64,000 bases of DNA, taken from the NCBI GenBank assembly GCA_037133755.1, contig JBAXNN010000009.1:39060-103059 (forward strand), in the 5' to 3' direction. Positions 23,646-31,208 of the stretch are shown piece by piece. Source of the DNA: F1-60-MAGs149 sp037133755. Its GTDB lineage: Bacteria; Actinomycetota; Thermoleophilia; Gaiellales; F1-60-MAGs149. Within the stretch, counting starts at the first letter, position 1. Each line of letters begins with the position of its first letter. A program made the translations under genes and the position numbers. Under the pieces are notes generated by a model. The model did no database searches. It saw only the letters and a program-made list of their open reading frames with translations, and was not told where the DNA came from.

Positions 23646-25157
23646 TCACCTGACGCGTGGCAGCGTGATCTCGAACGTGGCGCCGTGGCCGGGGGTGGCG
23701 CGCGCGACGATGGTGCCGCCGTGTGCCTCCACGTAGGCGCGGCAGATCGCCAGCCCGAGGCCCGCCCCGCCAGCGTCGCGCGATCGCGCGGCATCCGCTC
23801 GCGTGAAGCGGTCGAACAGGTGCGGCAGTAGTTCGAGTGGAATGCCGTCACCGTCATCAACCACGGTGATGTGCACGCTGTCGGCTGACGTGGCAACGCT
23901 GACGTCCACCGTTCCCCCGTCTTGCGTGTGGCGGATGGCGTTGGCGAACAGGTTGACGAGTACGTCGACGAGCGCGTCGTGATCGCCGTAGACGGCCGCC
24001 TCGCCGGCGGGGCGCTCCACGTGCCAGGTGCGGTCGGCGTCGCCGCGCACCCGCACCACGGCCTCGTCGGCCAGCGTGGCGGCGTCGATGCGTCGCATGC
24101 GATCCACGGGGATCTCCCCCGCGCGCGCCAGAAGCAGGAGGCGCTCGACCAAGCGGCCCATACGCTCGAGCTCGGATACGGCGAGATCGATCTCGGCCTG
24201 CACCGCGGCTGGCTCCTCGCGCTGGGGGTCGAGGACCTCGAGGTGGCCGCGCGCGATCGTGATTGGAGTGCGCAACTCGTGCGAGGCGTCCTGCACGAAT
24301 CGCTGCTGTGCGGCAAAGGCCGTCTGCAGGCGCTCGAGCATCTCGTCGATGGCAGCGGTGAGACGCGCGATCTCGTCGGTGCCACCGATTGGGCCGACCC
24401 GTCCCTCAGGGCGCCCAGCCGTGACGAGTTCGGCGCGCTGCGTCATCACCGACAGCGGCCGCAAGGCGCTACGGGCGGCCAGCCATGCGAGCACGGCGGT
24501 GAGGAGCACGCCAATGCCCCCGGCAATCAGCAGGGCGCGCACAAGGGCGTCGATCCGGTTGGCCGTGGCGCCCTGCGGGACCGCGGCCACGGCCGTGATG
24601 CCGGTGGCATCGCGCTCGATCGCGGCCGTGAACGGATCACCGTCGACCGTGATCGTCGTGGTGCCGGTTGCGCGGCGGAGCAGTGGCACGAGCGCGCGTG
24701 CGCTGTCCTGGTTGATGAGCGCGGTGCCGTGCGGCGCGCGGACGGCGAGCAGGGTCTCGGACGCGCTGCGCCGCACGAGGTAGGCCTCAGTGCTCGGGTC
24801 GAGCGTCGTGACGGCGCTGCGGTCGGTGCGCACGGGCTGACTCTGTGGCTCGACCTCGTCGATACCGGGAACCGTTACGCCGATGTCGTCGGTGTCCGTC
24901 GGCTGCACTGGTGTCGTCGTGGTGACCTCTGGGTCCGACGTGCTCGTCGTCGTGGTCGTGTCGGGCACGGGCGCCTCGGCGCGTGCCGCCACGGCCAGAA
25001 GACTGCGGGCTTCGAGCGTGGCCTGGGAGCGCAGGTCGGCATCAATCGACCGCTGCTCCAAGACGAGGACGGCGGCGCCGACGATCACGAGGACGAACAG
25101 CGTCAGCAGCAGACTGGTCGCGGCAAAGCGCCACCGGATCGGCAGTCGCCGCCTCAT
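23646..25157 (-). CDS. Sensor histidine kinase
   Basis: 503 residues. Two transmembrane helices (about 10-32 and 225-248) flank a large outside sensor region with a Thr/Pro-rich stretch near residues 60-105. A HAMP segment follows, then HisKA with the phospho-acceptor in DASHELRTPI, and HATPase_c with N-box NLFANAIRHT, DDGDGI and GAGLGLAICRAYVE. It phosphorylates the response regulator whose gene overlaps its start by ATGA. The signal sensed is unknown; neighbours suggest an envelope or redox cue. Confidence 0.93.
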   Translation of the reverse strand: MRRRLPIRWRFAATSLLLTLFVLVIVGAAVLVLEQRSIDADLRSQATLEARSLLAVAARAEAPVPDTTTTTSTSDPEVTTTTPVQPTDTDDIGVTVPGIDEVEPQSQPVRTDRSAVTTLDPSTEAYLVRRSASETLLAVRAPHGTALINQDSARALVPLLRRATGTTTITVDGDPFTAAIERDATGITAVAAVPQGATANRIDALVRALLIAGGIGVLLTAVLAWLAARSALRPLSVMTQRAELVTAGRPEGRVGPIGGTDEIARLTAAIDEMLERLQTAFAAQQRFVQDASHELRTPITIARGHLEVLDPQREEPAAVQAEIDLAVSELERMGRLVERLLLLARAGEIPVDRMRRIDAATLADEAVVRVRGDADRTWHVERPAGEAAVYGDHDALVDVLVNLFANAIRHTQDGGTVDVSVATSADSVHITVVDDGDGIPLELLPHLFDRFTRADAARSRDAGGAGLGLAICRAYVEAHGGTIVARATPGHGATFEITLPRVR

Positions 25158-25834
25158 CGATCCACCAGGCGGTACCCCATTCCGCGGACCGTCTCGATGC
25201 GGGCTGCGTCGCCGTCGCCGATCTTGGTGCGGAGATAGCGGATGTAGACATCGACGACGTTGGATCGCGGATCGTGCGAAATGCCCCAAACCCCGTCGAG
25301 AATCTGCTGCCGCGACAGCACCTGCCCGGGGTGTCGCATCAGATACTCGAGGAGCGCGAACTCGCGCGCCGAGAGTTGAATCCCGACGCCGTCCTGCAGG
25401 ACTTCGCGGCGACGCAGGTCGAGATGGAGGTCGCCAACCACAACCTCATCGCTCCGCGATGCCGCCGATGCGCGGTCGACGGTACGCAGGTGCGAGCGGA
25501 CGCGAGCGGCGAGCTCTGCAAACGCGAAGGGCTTGATGACGTAGTCGGTGGCGCCCAGGTCGAGACCGCGAACGCGATCCTCGATGTCGCCACGGGCCGT
25601 CAACAGGATCACGGGGACGAGCGGGTCGTACTGGCGGATCTGCGAGAGCACCTCAAAGCCGTCGAAGCCGGGCAGCATGACGTCGAGAATCACGAGATCG
25701 GCGGGGGCATGGATGAAGGTGCCGACGGCCGCGGGGCCATCACCGGCCACCTCGATCGCGTGGCCCTCCGCGGTCAGACCCTTCTCGATGAAGGAGGCGA
25801 TCAGCGGCTCGTCTTCGACAACCAGAATGCGCAT
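25154..25834 (-). CDS. OmpR/PhoB-family response regulator
   Basis: 226 residues. The receiver domain (1-115) has acidic pocket EDE and phospho-acceptor D51 in ILDVMLPGFDG, with the conserved Lys in KPF. The C-terminal winged helix (about 130-226) contains LSAREFALLEYLMRHPGQVLS and VDVYIRYLRTKI. Such regulators bind tandem direct repeats with 11-bp spacing, which are present in front of three neighbouring transcription units. I start at MRILVVEDE (25834); a frame 8 codons longer exists. Confidence 0.95.
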   Translation of the reverse strand: MRILVVEDEPLIASFIEKGLTAEGHAIEVAGDGPAAVGTFIHAPADLVILDVMLPGFDGFEVLSQIRQYDPLVPVILLTARGDIEDRVRGLDLGATDYVIKPFAFAELAARVRSHLRTVDRASAASRSDEVVVGDLHLDLRRREVLQDGVGIQLSAREFALLEYLMRHPGQVLSRQQILDGVWGISHDPRSNVVDVYIRYLRTKIGDGDAARIETVRGMGYRLVDR

Positions 25835-25885
25835 GCCCACATGGTGACAGCCCGTCATGAGGCCGCTCTCATCTGCGCGTGCGCG

Positions 25886-26221
25886 CTAGCTGGCTTGGCT
25901 CTGCGGCGGCTGCGACGGCGCCGGCTGCACGTACTGCTGCTGCTGCGGCTGCTGGTAGTGCGGCTGGGCGTACGGATCCTGCTGCGACTGTGCGTGGGAA
26001 TCCTGAGGAGCGAGCCACGGATCCTGCTGCTGCGCGGGGTGCTTCCGCGCGGTGCGGGGCGCATCGTTCGTGCCGGCCAGCGCCTTGACCGAACTCGTCG
26101 TGCCGCTGAACAGCGCGTGGGCGGGCGAACCGTGGGCGACGACCCCCAGCGTGGCGAGCCCGGTGACGAACCCGATCGCGCCGCTGCGCAGCACCTTCCG
26201 ATTGCGGCTCGTTCTGGACAC
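25886..26221 (-). CDS. Small secreted Pro/Gln-rich protein
   Basis: 111 residues from a GTG start. A basic N terminus and hydrophobic segment (about 12-36, ending AHA) look like a signal peptide. The mature part is rich in Gln, Pro and Tyr (QQDPYAQPHYQQPQQQQY), low-complexity and probably unfolded. No homologue recognised. Three TGAG boxes in perfect 11-bp phase lie 24-49 bp upstream, the best copy of the operator in the island. The gene precedes the response regulator on the same strand. Confidence 0.7.
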   Translation of the reverse strand: MSRTSRNRKVLRSGAIGFVTGLATLGVVAHGSPAHALFSGTTSSVKALAGTNDAPRTARKHPAQQQDPWLAPQDSHAQSQQDPYAQPHYQQPQQQQYVQPAPSQPPQSQAS

Positions 26222-26244
26222 ACCCAGAGTGTGCAGACGGACTA

Positions 26245-26270
26245 TGAGAGGCTTCTGAGAGTCGTGTGAG
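26245..26270 (-). promoter_or_regulatory. Direct-repeat operator: three TGAG boxes, 11-bp phase
   Basis: TGAG (plus strand) at 26245, 26256 and 26267. Three repeats at exactly 11 bp are hard to explain by chance and suggest cooperative binding of the response regulator encoded at 25154-25834. Confidence 0.6.
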
Positions 26271-26283
26271 GGATGACCGAACG

Positions 26284-27156
26284 TCAGGTGACGTCGGGGT
26301 CAACGGTCTCGGGGCCGTAGGTGCCAAAGCGGCCCCAGGCGCGTTCGGCGTCGTCCAAGCGACGCCCGATCCCGTCGGGGTTGCGCTCAAGCAGCGTGGC
26401 GGCGAGCAGCTCGACGAGAAACACGCCGGTTACCGCCGTCGGGAAGGACGCGGGCGTCTCATCGGCGCAGACCAGCACCTCCGTGGCGTACTTGGCGGAG
26501 GGTGCGGCAGGGGAATCCGTCACGAGTACGACGGGGGCGCCGGCCTCCTGGAAGAAGGCGGCCACGTCCGTCGTCACCTTGGCGTAGCGGCGGAACGTGA
26601 ACGCGAGCAGGCGATCCTCGGGCCCGATGCCGATCAGCCGATCGGCCAGCGCGGACTCCCCCGCCTCAACCCGCACGACGTTCGGCAGCATCGGGTTGAT
26701 CAGGAAGTACGCGTACTCGGCCACGGCTGCGCTTGCGCGCTGGCCGAACACATGGATCCAGCCCTCGCCCGACTCCAGCAGCGCAGCCGCACGATCGAGC
26801 GTCTCGGGCGGCGTGCTGGCTGCCACCGTGCGCAGATCGCGTTCGACCGCGTCGAGCCAGCGCTCAACGAGCGTGCCACCGCTGCCCGTGGCGCTCGGCG
26901 CATCATCGAGACGGTCGCGAATGCCCTCTTGGAGCGCCGACTGCAGGCCGGTGAAGCCGCCATACCCAAGGCGCGCACCGAAGCGCACGACCGCAGCCTT
27001 GGATACGCCCGCTGTCGCGGCGAGCGCGTCGGCGGACATGAAGGCCACGCCGGTCGGGTCGCGAAGCACCACATCGGCCACGCGCTGGTCGTTCGGCGAG
27101 AGGTCCTCGAGGTGATCGCGCATGCGATCGAGCGGGTCACGTCCCTGTTCTGGCAC
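26284..27156 (-). CDS. RpiR/MurR-family transcriptional regulator with SIS domain
   Basis: 290 residues. The N-terminal HTH_6 domain (LSPNDQRVADVVLRDP, DALAATAGVSKAAVVRFG) is followed by a SIS sugar-phosphate-binding domain (IHVFGQRASAAVAEY, DRLLAFTFRRYAK, VVLVTDS). The family usually controls use of phosphosugars or amino sugars; no such genes adjoin it, so the effector is unknown. The start is GTG 27156, supported by TACGGT 6 bp upstream; a longer open frame reaches 27267 but overlaps the trpS promoter. Divergent from trpS. Confidence 0.87.
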   Translation of the reverse strand: MPEQGRDPLDRMRDHLEDLSPNDQRVADVVLRDPTGVAFMSADALAATAGVSKAAVVRFGARLGYGGFTGLQSALQEGIRDRLDDAPSATGSGGTLVERWLDAVERDLRTVAASTPPETLDRAAALLESGEGWIHVFGQRASAAVAEYAYFLINPMLPNVVRVEAGESALADRLIGIGPEDRLLAFTFRRYAKVTTDVAAFFQEAGAPVVLVTDSPAAPSAKYATEVLVCADETPASFPTAVTGVFLVELLAATLLERNPDGIGRRLDDAERAWGRFGTYGPETVDPDVT

Positions 27157-27162
27157 GTCGCG

Positions 27163-27168
27163 ACCGTA
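27163..27168 (-). promoter_or_regulatory. -10 box (TACGGT) of the RpiR-type regulator
   Basis: Exactly 6 bp before the GTG at 27156. Confidence 0.5.
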
Positions 27169-27202
27169 CCAGACGCCTGCACCCGTCGCGGATCCGGGCG
27201 GG

Positions 27203-27208
27203 TACGGT
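27203..27208 (+). promoter_or_regulatory. -10 box (TACGGT) of trpS
   Basis: Exactly 6 bp before the ATG at 27215; the divergent regulator gene uses the identical hexamer. Confidence 0.55.
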
Positions 27209-27214
27209 ACCCGC

Positions 27215-28204
27215 ATGGCACGCGTCTTCTCCGGCATCCAGCCCACCGGCGACAAGCACATCGGCAACTACCTCGGCGCTATCCGCCACTGGGTTGACGG
27301 CCAGGACGAGCACGAGTGCATCTACTGCATCGTGGACTTGCATTCGATCACGGTGCCCGTCGATCCGGAGCAGTTGCGCCGCTCCACGCTCTCGCTCGCC
27401 ACGCTGCTGTTCGCCGCTGGCATTGATCCGGAGAAGTCGATTCTGTTCGTCCAGGGCCACGTGCCCCAGCACATGGAGCTCGCGTGGTACCTCAACTGCA
27501 CGGCGACCATGGGCGAGTTGCGACGCATGACGCAGTTCAAGGACAAGTCGGGAGGCCAGGAGTCGGTATCGGTTGGCCTCTTCGACTACCCGGTGCTCCA
27601 GGCAGCCGACGTCCTCCTGTACAACGCTGGCCGGGTGCCAGTTGGGGAGGATCAGCGCCAGCACCTCGAGTTGATGCGCGATATCGCCATCCGTTTCAAC
27701 GGGCGCTACGGCGACACCTTCGTCGTGCCCGAGGCTTCGATCCCGCCCGTCGGTGCGCGCATCGTTGACCTGCAGGAGCCGACCAAGAAGATGTCGACGA
27801 CCGGTGGGACCGAGCTGGGCACGCTGACGCTGCTCGAGGATCCCAAGCGGCTGCAGAAGCAGATCATGTCGGCCGTCACCGATTCCGACGGCGAGATTCG
27901 GCACGACCTCGAGGCCAAGCCGGGCGTCAGCGGCCTGCTGTCGCTGCAGTCGGCCGTTGAGGGCGTCTCGATCGCCGACCTCGAGGCCCGCTACCAGGGC
28001 AAGGGCTACGGCGACTTCAAGAAGGATGTCGCGGCGAGCGTGATCGAACTCCTGGCCCCGCTCCAGGCGCGGCACGCCGAGCTCGCATCCGATCCCGGTG
28101 AGGTAGAACGCCTGTTGGCGCGAGGCGCCGAGCGCGCGCTTGAGATCGCGGTACCGCAGGTCGAGACCGTGCGCGAGCGCATCGGCTTCCTGCCAAGCGC
28201 CTAA
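27215..28204 (+). CDS. trpS: Tryptophanyl-tRNA synthetase
   Basis: 329 residues, class I. The HIGH-type signature is in SGIQPTGDKHIGNYLGAI, and the second signature reads KKMSTTGG in place of KMSKS, a form also seen in other actinobacteria. DVLLYNAGRVPVGEDQRQHLEL is the tryptophan/adenylate pocket. Charges tRNA-Trp. The start at 27215 fits the homology and the leaderless promoter; an open frame from 27122 is not used. Convergent with an SDR gene (CTAA shared). Confidence 0.96.
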   Translation: MARVFSGIQPTGDKHIGNYLGAIRHWVDGQDEHECIYCIVDLHSITVPVDPEQLRRSTLSLATLLFAAGIDPEKSILFVQGHVPQHMELAWYLNCTATMGELRRMTQFKDKSGGQESVSVGLFDYPVLQAADVLLYNAGRVPVGEDQRQHLELMRDIAIRFNGRYGDTFVVPEASIPPVGARIVDLQEPTKKMSTTGGTELGTLTLLEDPKRLQKQIMSAVTDSDGEIRHDLEAKPGVSGLLSLQSAVEGVSIADLEARYQGKGYGDFKKDVAASVIELLAPLQARHAELASDPGEVERLLARGAERALEIAVPQVETVRERIGFLPSA

Positions 28205-28959
28205 CCGAAGCGCTCACGACTGCGACGTGCCAGGCGACTCATGGTGCCTGGCGCCACGGCCTGAGCCACGGTGGCGACGCGCCACCATTCGGGTTGGAAC
28301 GATTCGGCACGTCGACGGTTGAGCGCCTTGATGATCATCGCTGCGCAGCGGTCGTCATCGATCACGCCATGCCGCAGCCAGCGGTGATTGCGCAGTCGGT
28401 CGTGCGGGAAGGCGGCCGTCGCCACAGGACCGGGATTGGCGGTGAGAACGTGCACGCCGACACCCGCGGCCTCGACGTGCAGTCCGCGCGACCACGCGAC
28501 CGCCGCGTGCTTCGCCGCGGCGTAATGCGGCGCTGAGCCCGTCGAGACCGTGCCGGCCACGCTCACGACGTTGATCACGGACCCCTGAGCGGCCACGAGT
28601 GCGGGCCAGGCGGCAGCGGTGACGCGCACCATCGCGAGATACAGCAGCTCGATCGCGGCGCGCGCCTCGTCGGTGTCGTGCTCGAGGAGCGGGGTCCGGA
28701 ACGGACCGCCGGCGTTGTTCACGAGCACCGGTACGCGATCGACCGTGGCGAGGTGCGCCTGCAACGCGGTGATGCCCTCATCGCGCGTCAGATCCGCGAC
28801 CAGCGTCTCGCAGCCGAGCGCGCGGCCGGCCTCGGTCAGGCGGTCGGCGCCACGCGCGACCAGCAGCAGATCGGCATCCGGCCGCCGGAGCCGGCGCGCG
28901 AGCGCGAGCCCAATGCCGGACGAGCCGCCGGTCACCACGATCAGGGAACGTTGTGCCAT
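28201..28959 (-). CDS. Short-chain dehydrogenase/reductase
   Basis: 252 residues. Rossmann motif TGGSSGIGLALA at residue 10, NNAGG near residue 85, catalytic Ser in NVVSVAGT, and YAAAK with the catalytic Tyr and Lys. The substrate is unknown. The C terminus (residues about 190-252) is basic. TAGGCT lies 8 bp before the ATG. The upstream in-frame extension to 29880 is antisense to the transporter gene and is rejected. Confidence 0.88.
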   Translation of the reverse strand: MAQRSLIVVTGGSSGIGLALARRLRRPDADLLLVARGADRLTEAGRALGCETLVADLTRDEGITALQAHLATVDRVPVLVNNAGGPFRTPLLEHDTDEARAAIELLYLAMVRVTAAAWPALVAAQGSVINVVSVAGTVSTGSAPHYAAAKHAAVAWSRGLHVEAAGVGVHVLTANPGPVATAAFPHDRLRNHRWLRHGVIDDDRCAAMIIKALNRRRAESFQPEWWRVATVAQAVAPGTMSRLARRSRERFG

Positions 28960-28967
28960 CTCCGCGG

Positions 28968-28973
28968 AGCCTA
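28968..28973 (-). promoter_or_regulatory. -10 box (TAGGCT) of the SDR gene
   Basis: 8 bp before the ATG at 28959. Confidence 0.4.
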
Positions 28974-28986
28974 CCCCGGTGCGCGG

Positions 28987-28992
28987 TACACT
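28987..28992 (+). promoter_or_regulatory. -10 box (TACACT) of the transporter gene
   Basis: Exactly 6 bp before the GTG at 28999. Confidence 0.55.
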
Positions 28993-28998
28993 CGGGGC

Positions 28999-30129
28999 GT
29001 GAACCAGGTGCCGGAGCCGCCACGTCGCGTCGAGCTGACCATCGCCACGCGCACGCTCGTTCGCCTGATGGTGACGGTGGCGCTGTTCCTGCTGGTCATC
29101 TACACGCTGTGGCAGGTCCGCGAGATCGGGGTCCTGGTTCTCATCTCGGCGTTTCTCGCGCTGGCGCTCAACCCTCTGGTCACCGTGCTCGAGGTCCGGC
29201 TCGGTGGGCGTCGCGGTGTGGCAGCCGTCGTCGTCGTGATCGGACTGCTGATCGTGATGATCATCTTCCTCGCTGCGCTGTTGACGCCGCTCTACTCGGA
29301 GGTTCGTTCCTTCGCCACGCGCGCTCCGAACCTGATCGATGAGCTGCGTCATTGGGCGCCATTCGCGCGGTTCGACAACCAGTATCACCTCGTCGAGCGC
29401 ATTCGCGACGGCGCCTCGCAGTACTCCGACCGGTTGCCGGCGCAGGCTGACAATCTGCTGGGCGTCGCCACCGCGGTGGTGGCGGGCTTCGGCAAAGCCG
29501 TCACCGTGCTGTTCATGACGCTGTTTCTGCTGCTTGAGATCCCGCGCTTCCTCCGCACCGCCACCGAGCTGCTGCGCCCCGGGCACGCCGACCGTTCGCT
29601 CGAGGTCTTCGATCAGGTCAACGGTACGATCGCGCGCTGGACGGCGGGCGTGTTGTTCATCGCCTTCATCGCCGGCCTGACGGTTGGCGTGACGGCCTGG
29701 ATCCTGGGTGTGCCGTTTGCGCTCGCCCTGGCTCTGCTCGTCGGCGTGCTCGACCTGATTCCACTGATTGGCGCCACGATCGGTTCCACGGTCGCCGTCC
29801 TCGTCGCACTCACGCAGTCCTTCACGGCCGGCGTGATCATGCTCGTGCTGGCGGTCTCGTACCAGTTCATCGAGAACCACATCATCCAGCCGATCGTGAT
29901 GCGCAAGAGCATCGATGTGTCGCCCTTCATCGTGCTCGTGAGCGTGCTGGTCGGCGCGTCGCTGCTCGGCATCATCGGCGCGCTGCTCGCGATTCCCGTC
30001 GCCGGCTCGGTGCAGGTGGTGCTGCGCACCGTGCTCGATGCCCGTCGACAGCGCGTCGCCGCTGAGCGCCAGCTGATGCTCGACCTCGCGGGCGCATCGT
30101 CCGCCACATCCGAAGGGGAGTCGCCATGA
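28999..30129 (+). CDS. AI-2E/PerM-family transporter
   Basis: 376 residues with about seven to eight transmembrane helices: a hydrophobic N-terminal pair, a soluble middle part (about 105-150), then VLFMTLFLLLEIPRFLRTA and the conserved LLVGVLDLIPLIGATIG and ENHIIQPIVMRKSIDVSPF. The family (PF01594) includes possible autoinducer exporters and Na+/H+ antiporters; the substrate is not predictable. The start is GTG at 28999, 6 bp after TACACT. The stop overlaps the next gene by ATGA, so the FrnE-like selenoprotein candidate is co-transcribed. Confidence 0.88.
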   Translation: MNQVPEPPRRVELTIATRTLVRLMVTVALFLLVIYTLWQVREIGVLVLISAFLALALNPLVTVLEVRLGGRRGVAAVVVVIGLLIVMIIFLAALLTPLYSEVRSFATRAPNLIDELRHWAPFARFDNQYHLVERIRDGASQYSDRLPAQADNLLGVATAVVAGFGKAVTVLFMTLFLLLEIPRFLRTATELLRPGHADRSLEVFDQVNGTIARWTAGVLFIAFIAGLTVGVTAWILGVPFALALALLVGVLDLIPLIGATIGSTVAVLVALTQSFTAGVIMLVLAVSYQFIENHIIQPIVMRKSIDVSPFIVLVSVLVGASLLGIIGALLAIPVAGSVQVVLRTVLDARRQRVAAERQLMLDLAGASSATSEGESP

Positions 30130-30734
30130 GCGAGCCGTTGCGCGTTCTGATCTGGTCGGACTTTCTTTGACCGTTCTGCCGTGTCGCGTGTGAGCGCGCG
30201 ACGTGGCTCGAGCGCCAGTATGGTGCTCAGATCGAGTGGCTCCCCTGGGATCTGCATCCCGAGTATCCGCCGGAGGGCATCCCGCGCGCGGACCTGATCG
30301 CGAAGTACGGCGTGGAGCACATCGATCGCGTGGCGATGATGTTCGCCGAGAGCGGCTTCAGCTACGCCCCGCATCCGGAGATCACGCCGAACACCCAGCT
30401 GGCACTTGAGTTGGGCGAGCTAGCCCGCGCCGAGGGGTGTCATCCCGCGTACCACGAGGACATCATGCAGGCGATGTGGGAGCAGGAGCGCAACGTCGCC
30501 GACCCCGACGTGATCCGCGACGTGGCGATCTCCGTGGGTCTCGATGCCGAGGCCGTGGATGAGGCGATCGCCTCGCGTCGCTTCCGTCCCGTCGTCCAGG
30601 AGTCGACCCGTGAGGCGCATGCGATGGGTATCAACGCCGTACCGGCCTTCGTTCTGCAGGAGAAGTACCTGTTGATGGGCGCGCAGCCGCACGAGGTCTT
30701 CGAGCAGGTGATCGCGCAGCTCGAGACGGCGTAG
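30126..30734 (+). CDS. DsbA/FrnE-family oxidoreductase, probable selenoprotein (Sec at TGA codon 15)
   Basis: 203 codons read as one frame if the TGA at 30168-30170 is decoded. The protein begins with a thioredoxin-fold strand (LRVLIWSDFL), and TGA sits exactly where DsbA/FrnE proteins have the first active-site Cys, giving U15-P-F-C18. Downstream family features are intact: WLPWDLHPEYPPEG, a helical insert, and INAVPAFVLQEKYLLMGAQP with the cis-Pro (AVPAF). A 12-bp hairpin starts 8 nt after the TGA, as in bacterial SECIS elements. The start overlaps the transporter stop by ATGA. The alternative is a point-mutated pseudogene, but the rest of the frame shows no decay. It would act as a thiol-disulfide oxidoreductase; no signal peptide, so cytoplasmic. 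Confidence 0.85.
30171..30206 (+). promoter_or_regulatory. Candidate bacterial SECIS element
   Basis: After the TGA come 8 nt, then a stem: CCGTGTCGCG (30179-30188) pairs with CGCGACGTGG (30197-30206), ten pairs including two G-U. Two more pairs (U-G, G-C) close a UGAG tetraloop at 30191-30194. The apical loop is 20 nt after the TGA and has G in its second position, within the published bacterial SECIS pattern (a loop 16-37 nt away with an early G). Confidence 0.7.
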
Positions 30735-30759
30735 CGCTCCACCGCACACCAGCCAGGCT

Positions 30760-30800
30760 GATCGCGCTCCAGGGTCAGACGCCTTTGTTGCATGGAGCAG
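30760..30800 (+). repeat. Outer inverted repeat, left arm
   Basis: Pairs with 31096-31136, one mismatch in 41 bp. Confidence 0.9.
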
Positions 30801-30827
30801 TGGTCGTTCCGCGGAGGGTTCGCGCGG

Positions 30828-30865
30828 GTGGCGGAGTGCGACAAAGGGGTCTGACCCCTTCGGAC
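30828..30865 (+). repeat. Inner inverted repeat, left arm
   Basis: Pairs with 31031-31068, one mismatch in 38 bp. Contains the near-palindrome AAGGGGTCTGACCCCTT, so each arm can also fold on itself. Confidence 0.9.
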
Positions 30866-31030
30866 CCACGCACCGTCCACGAGGAGATCTCGGCAGAGAG
30901 CGACGATCCGCCTCGGCGCTTCACCGAACACCACAGAGAACGGTCGCCCACGCACGGCAGAGGGGGTGAGGCGGCGAAGAACCACGCCCGACCGCATTCC
31001 CTCCGAGCACAGCCACCTCTGCTATTCCCC

Positions 31031-31068
31031 CGTCCGAAGGGGTCAGACCCCTTTGTCGCACTTCGCCA
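31031..31068 (-). repeat. Inner inverted repeat, right arm
   Basis: Reverse complement of 30828-30865 with one mismatch. Confidence 0.9.
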
Positions 31069-31095
31069 CGTTGGCATCGCTCCGATCAGCCGCTG

Positions 31096-31136
31096 CTGCT
31101 CCATGCAACAAAGGCGTCTGACCCTGGGGCGCGATC
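31096..31136 (-). repeat. Outer inverted repeat, right arm
   Basis: Reverse complement of 30760-30800 with one mismatch. Confidence 0.9.
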
Positions 31137-31177
31137 CGTCTCTTTGGGGTGTGGTGAAGGACAACCTGATTCACATA

Positions 31178-31191
31178 CGAACATATGTTCG
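31178..31191 (+). promoter_or_regulatory. LexA operator (SOS box)
   Basis: CGAACATATGTTCG is a perfect 14-bp palindrome matching the Bacillus/actinobacterial SOS consensus CGAAC-n4-GTTCG. It lies 3 bp upstream of a TAGACT -10 box (31194-31199), so bound LexA would block transcription of imuB-dnaE2. Confidence 0.93.
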
Positions 31192-31193
31192 AT

Positions 31194-31199
31194 TAGACT
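31194..31199 (+). promoter_or_regulatory. -10 box (TAGACT) of imuB-dnaE2
   Basis: 9 bp before the imuB ATG and directly next to the LexA operator. Confidence 0.5.
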
Positions 31200-31208
31200 G
31201 GGTGGGCG

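Larger units (their letters stand above)
30760..31136. mobile_element. MITE/REP-like palindromic element with nested inverted repeats
   Basis: A 377-bp non-coding block. The ends are 41-bp inverted repeats (30760-30800 and 31096-31136) matching at 40 positions. Nested inside is a second pair of 38 bp (30828-30865 and 31031-31068) with one mismatch. All four copies share GGGTCAGACnCCTTTGT. The centre (30866-31030) holds no convincing gene. This is the form of a non-autonomous mobile or REP/BIME-type repeat; no transposase is in the window. It fills most of the 474-bp gap between the FrnE-like gene and imuB. Confidence 0.7.

Noticed and set aside
22067..24385. 772-codon minus-strand frame as one ApbE fusion protein
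   Set aside because: The upstream part is the kinase and small-protein genes read in the wrong frame; only the last 287-297 residues are ApbE.
27215..28204. KMSTT in TrpRS as a defective signature
   Set aside because: This form is common in actinobacterial TrpRS and the rest of the enzyme is intact.
30126..30311. FrnE-like gene as a nonsense pseudogene
   Set aside because: A single TGA at precisely the active-site Cys, a fitting SECIS-like hairpin and an otherwise intact frame favour recoding; still possible until Sec machinery is confirmed.
30760..31136. Repeat block as a CRISPR array or riboswitch
   Set aside because: Repeats are inverted and nested, not regularly spaced direct repeats; no riboswitch core recognised.
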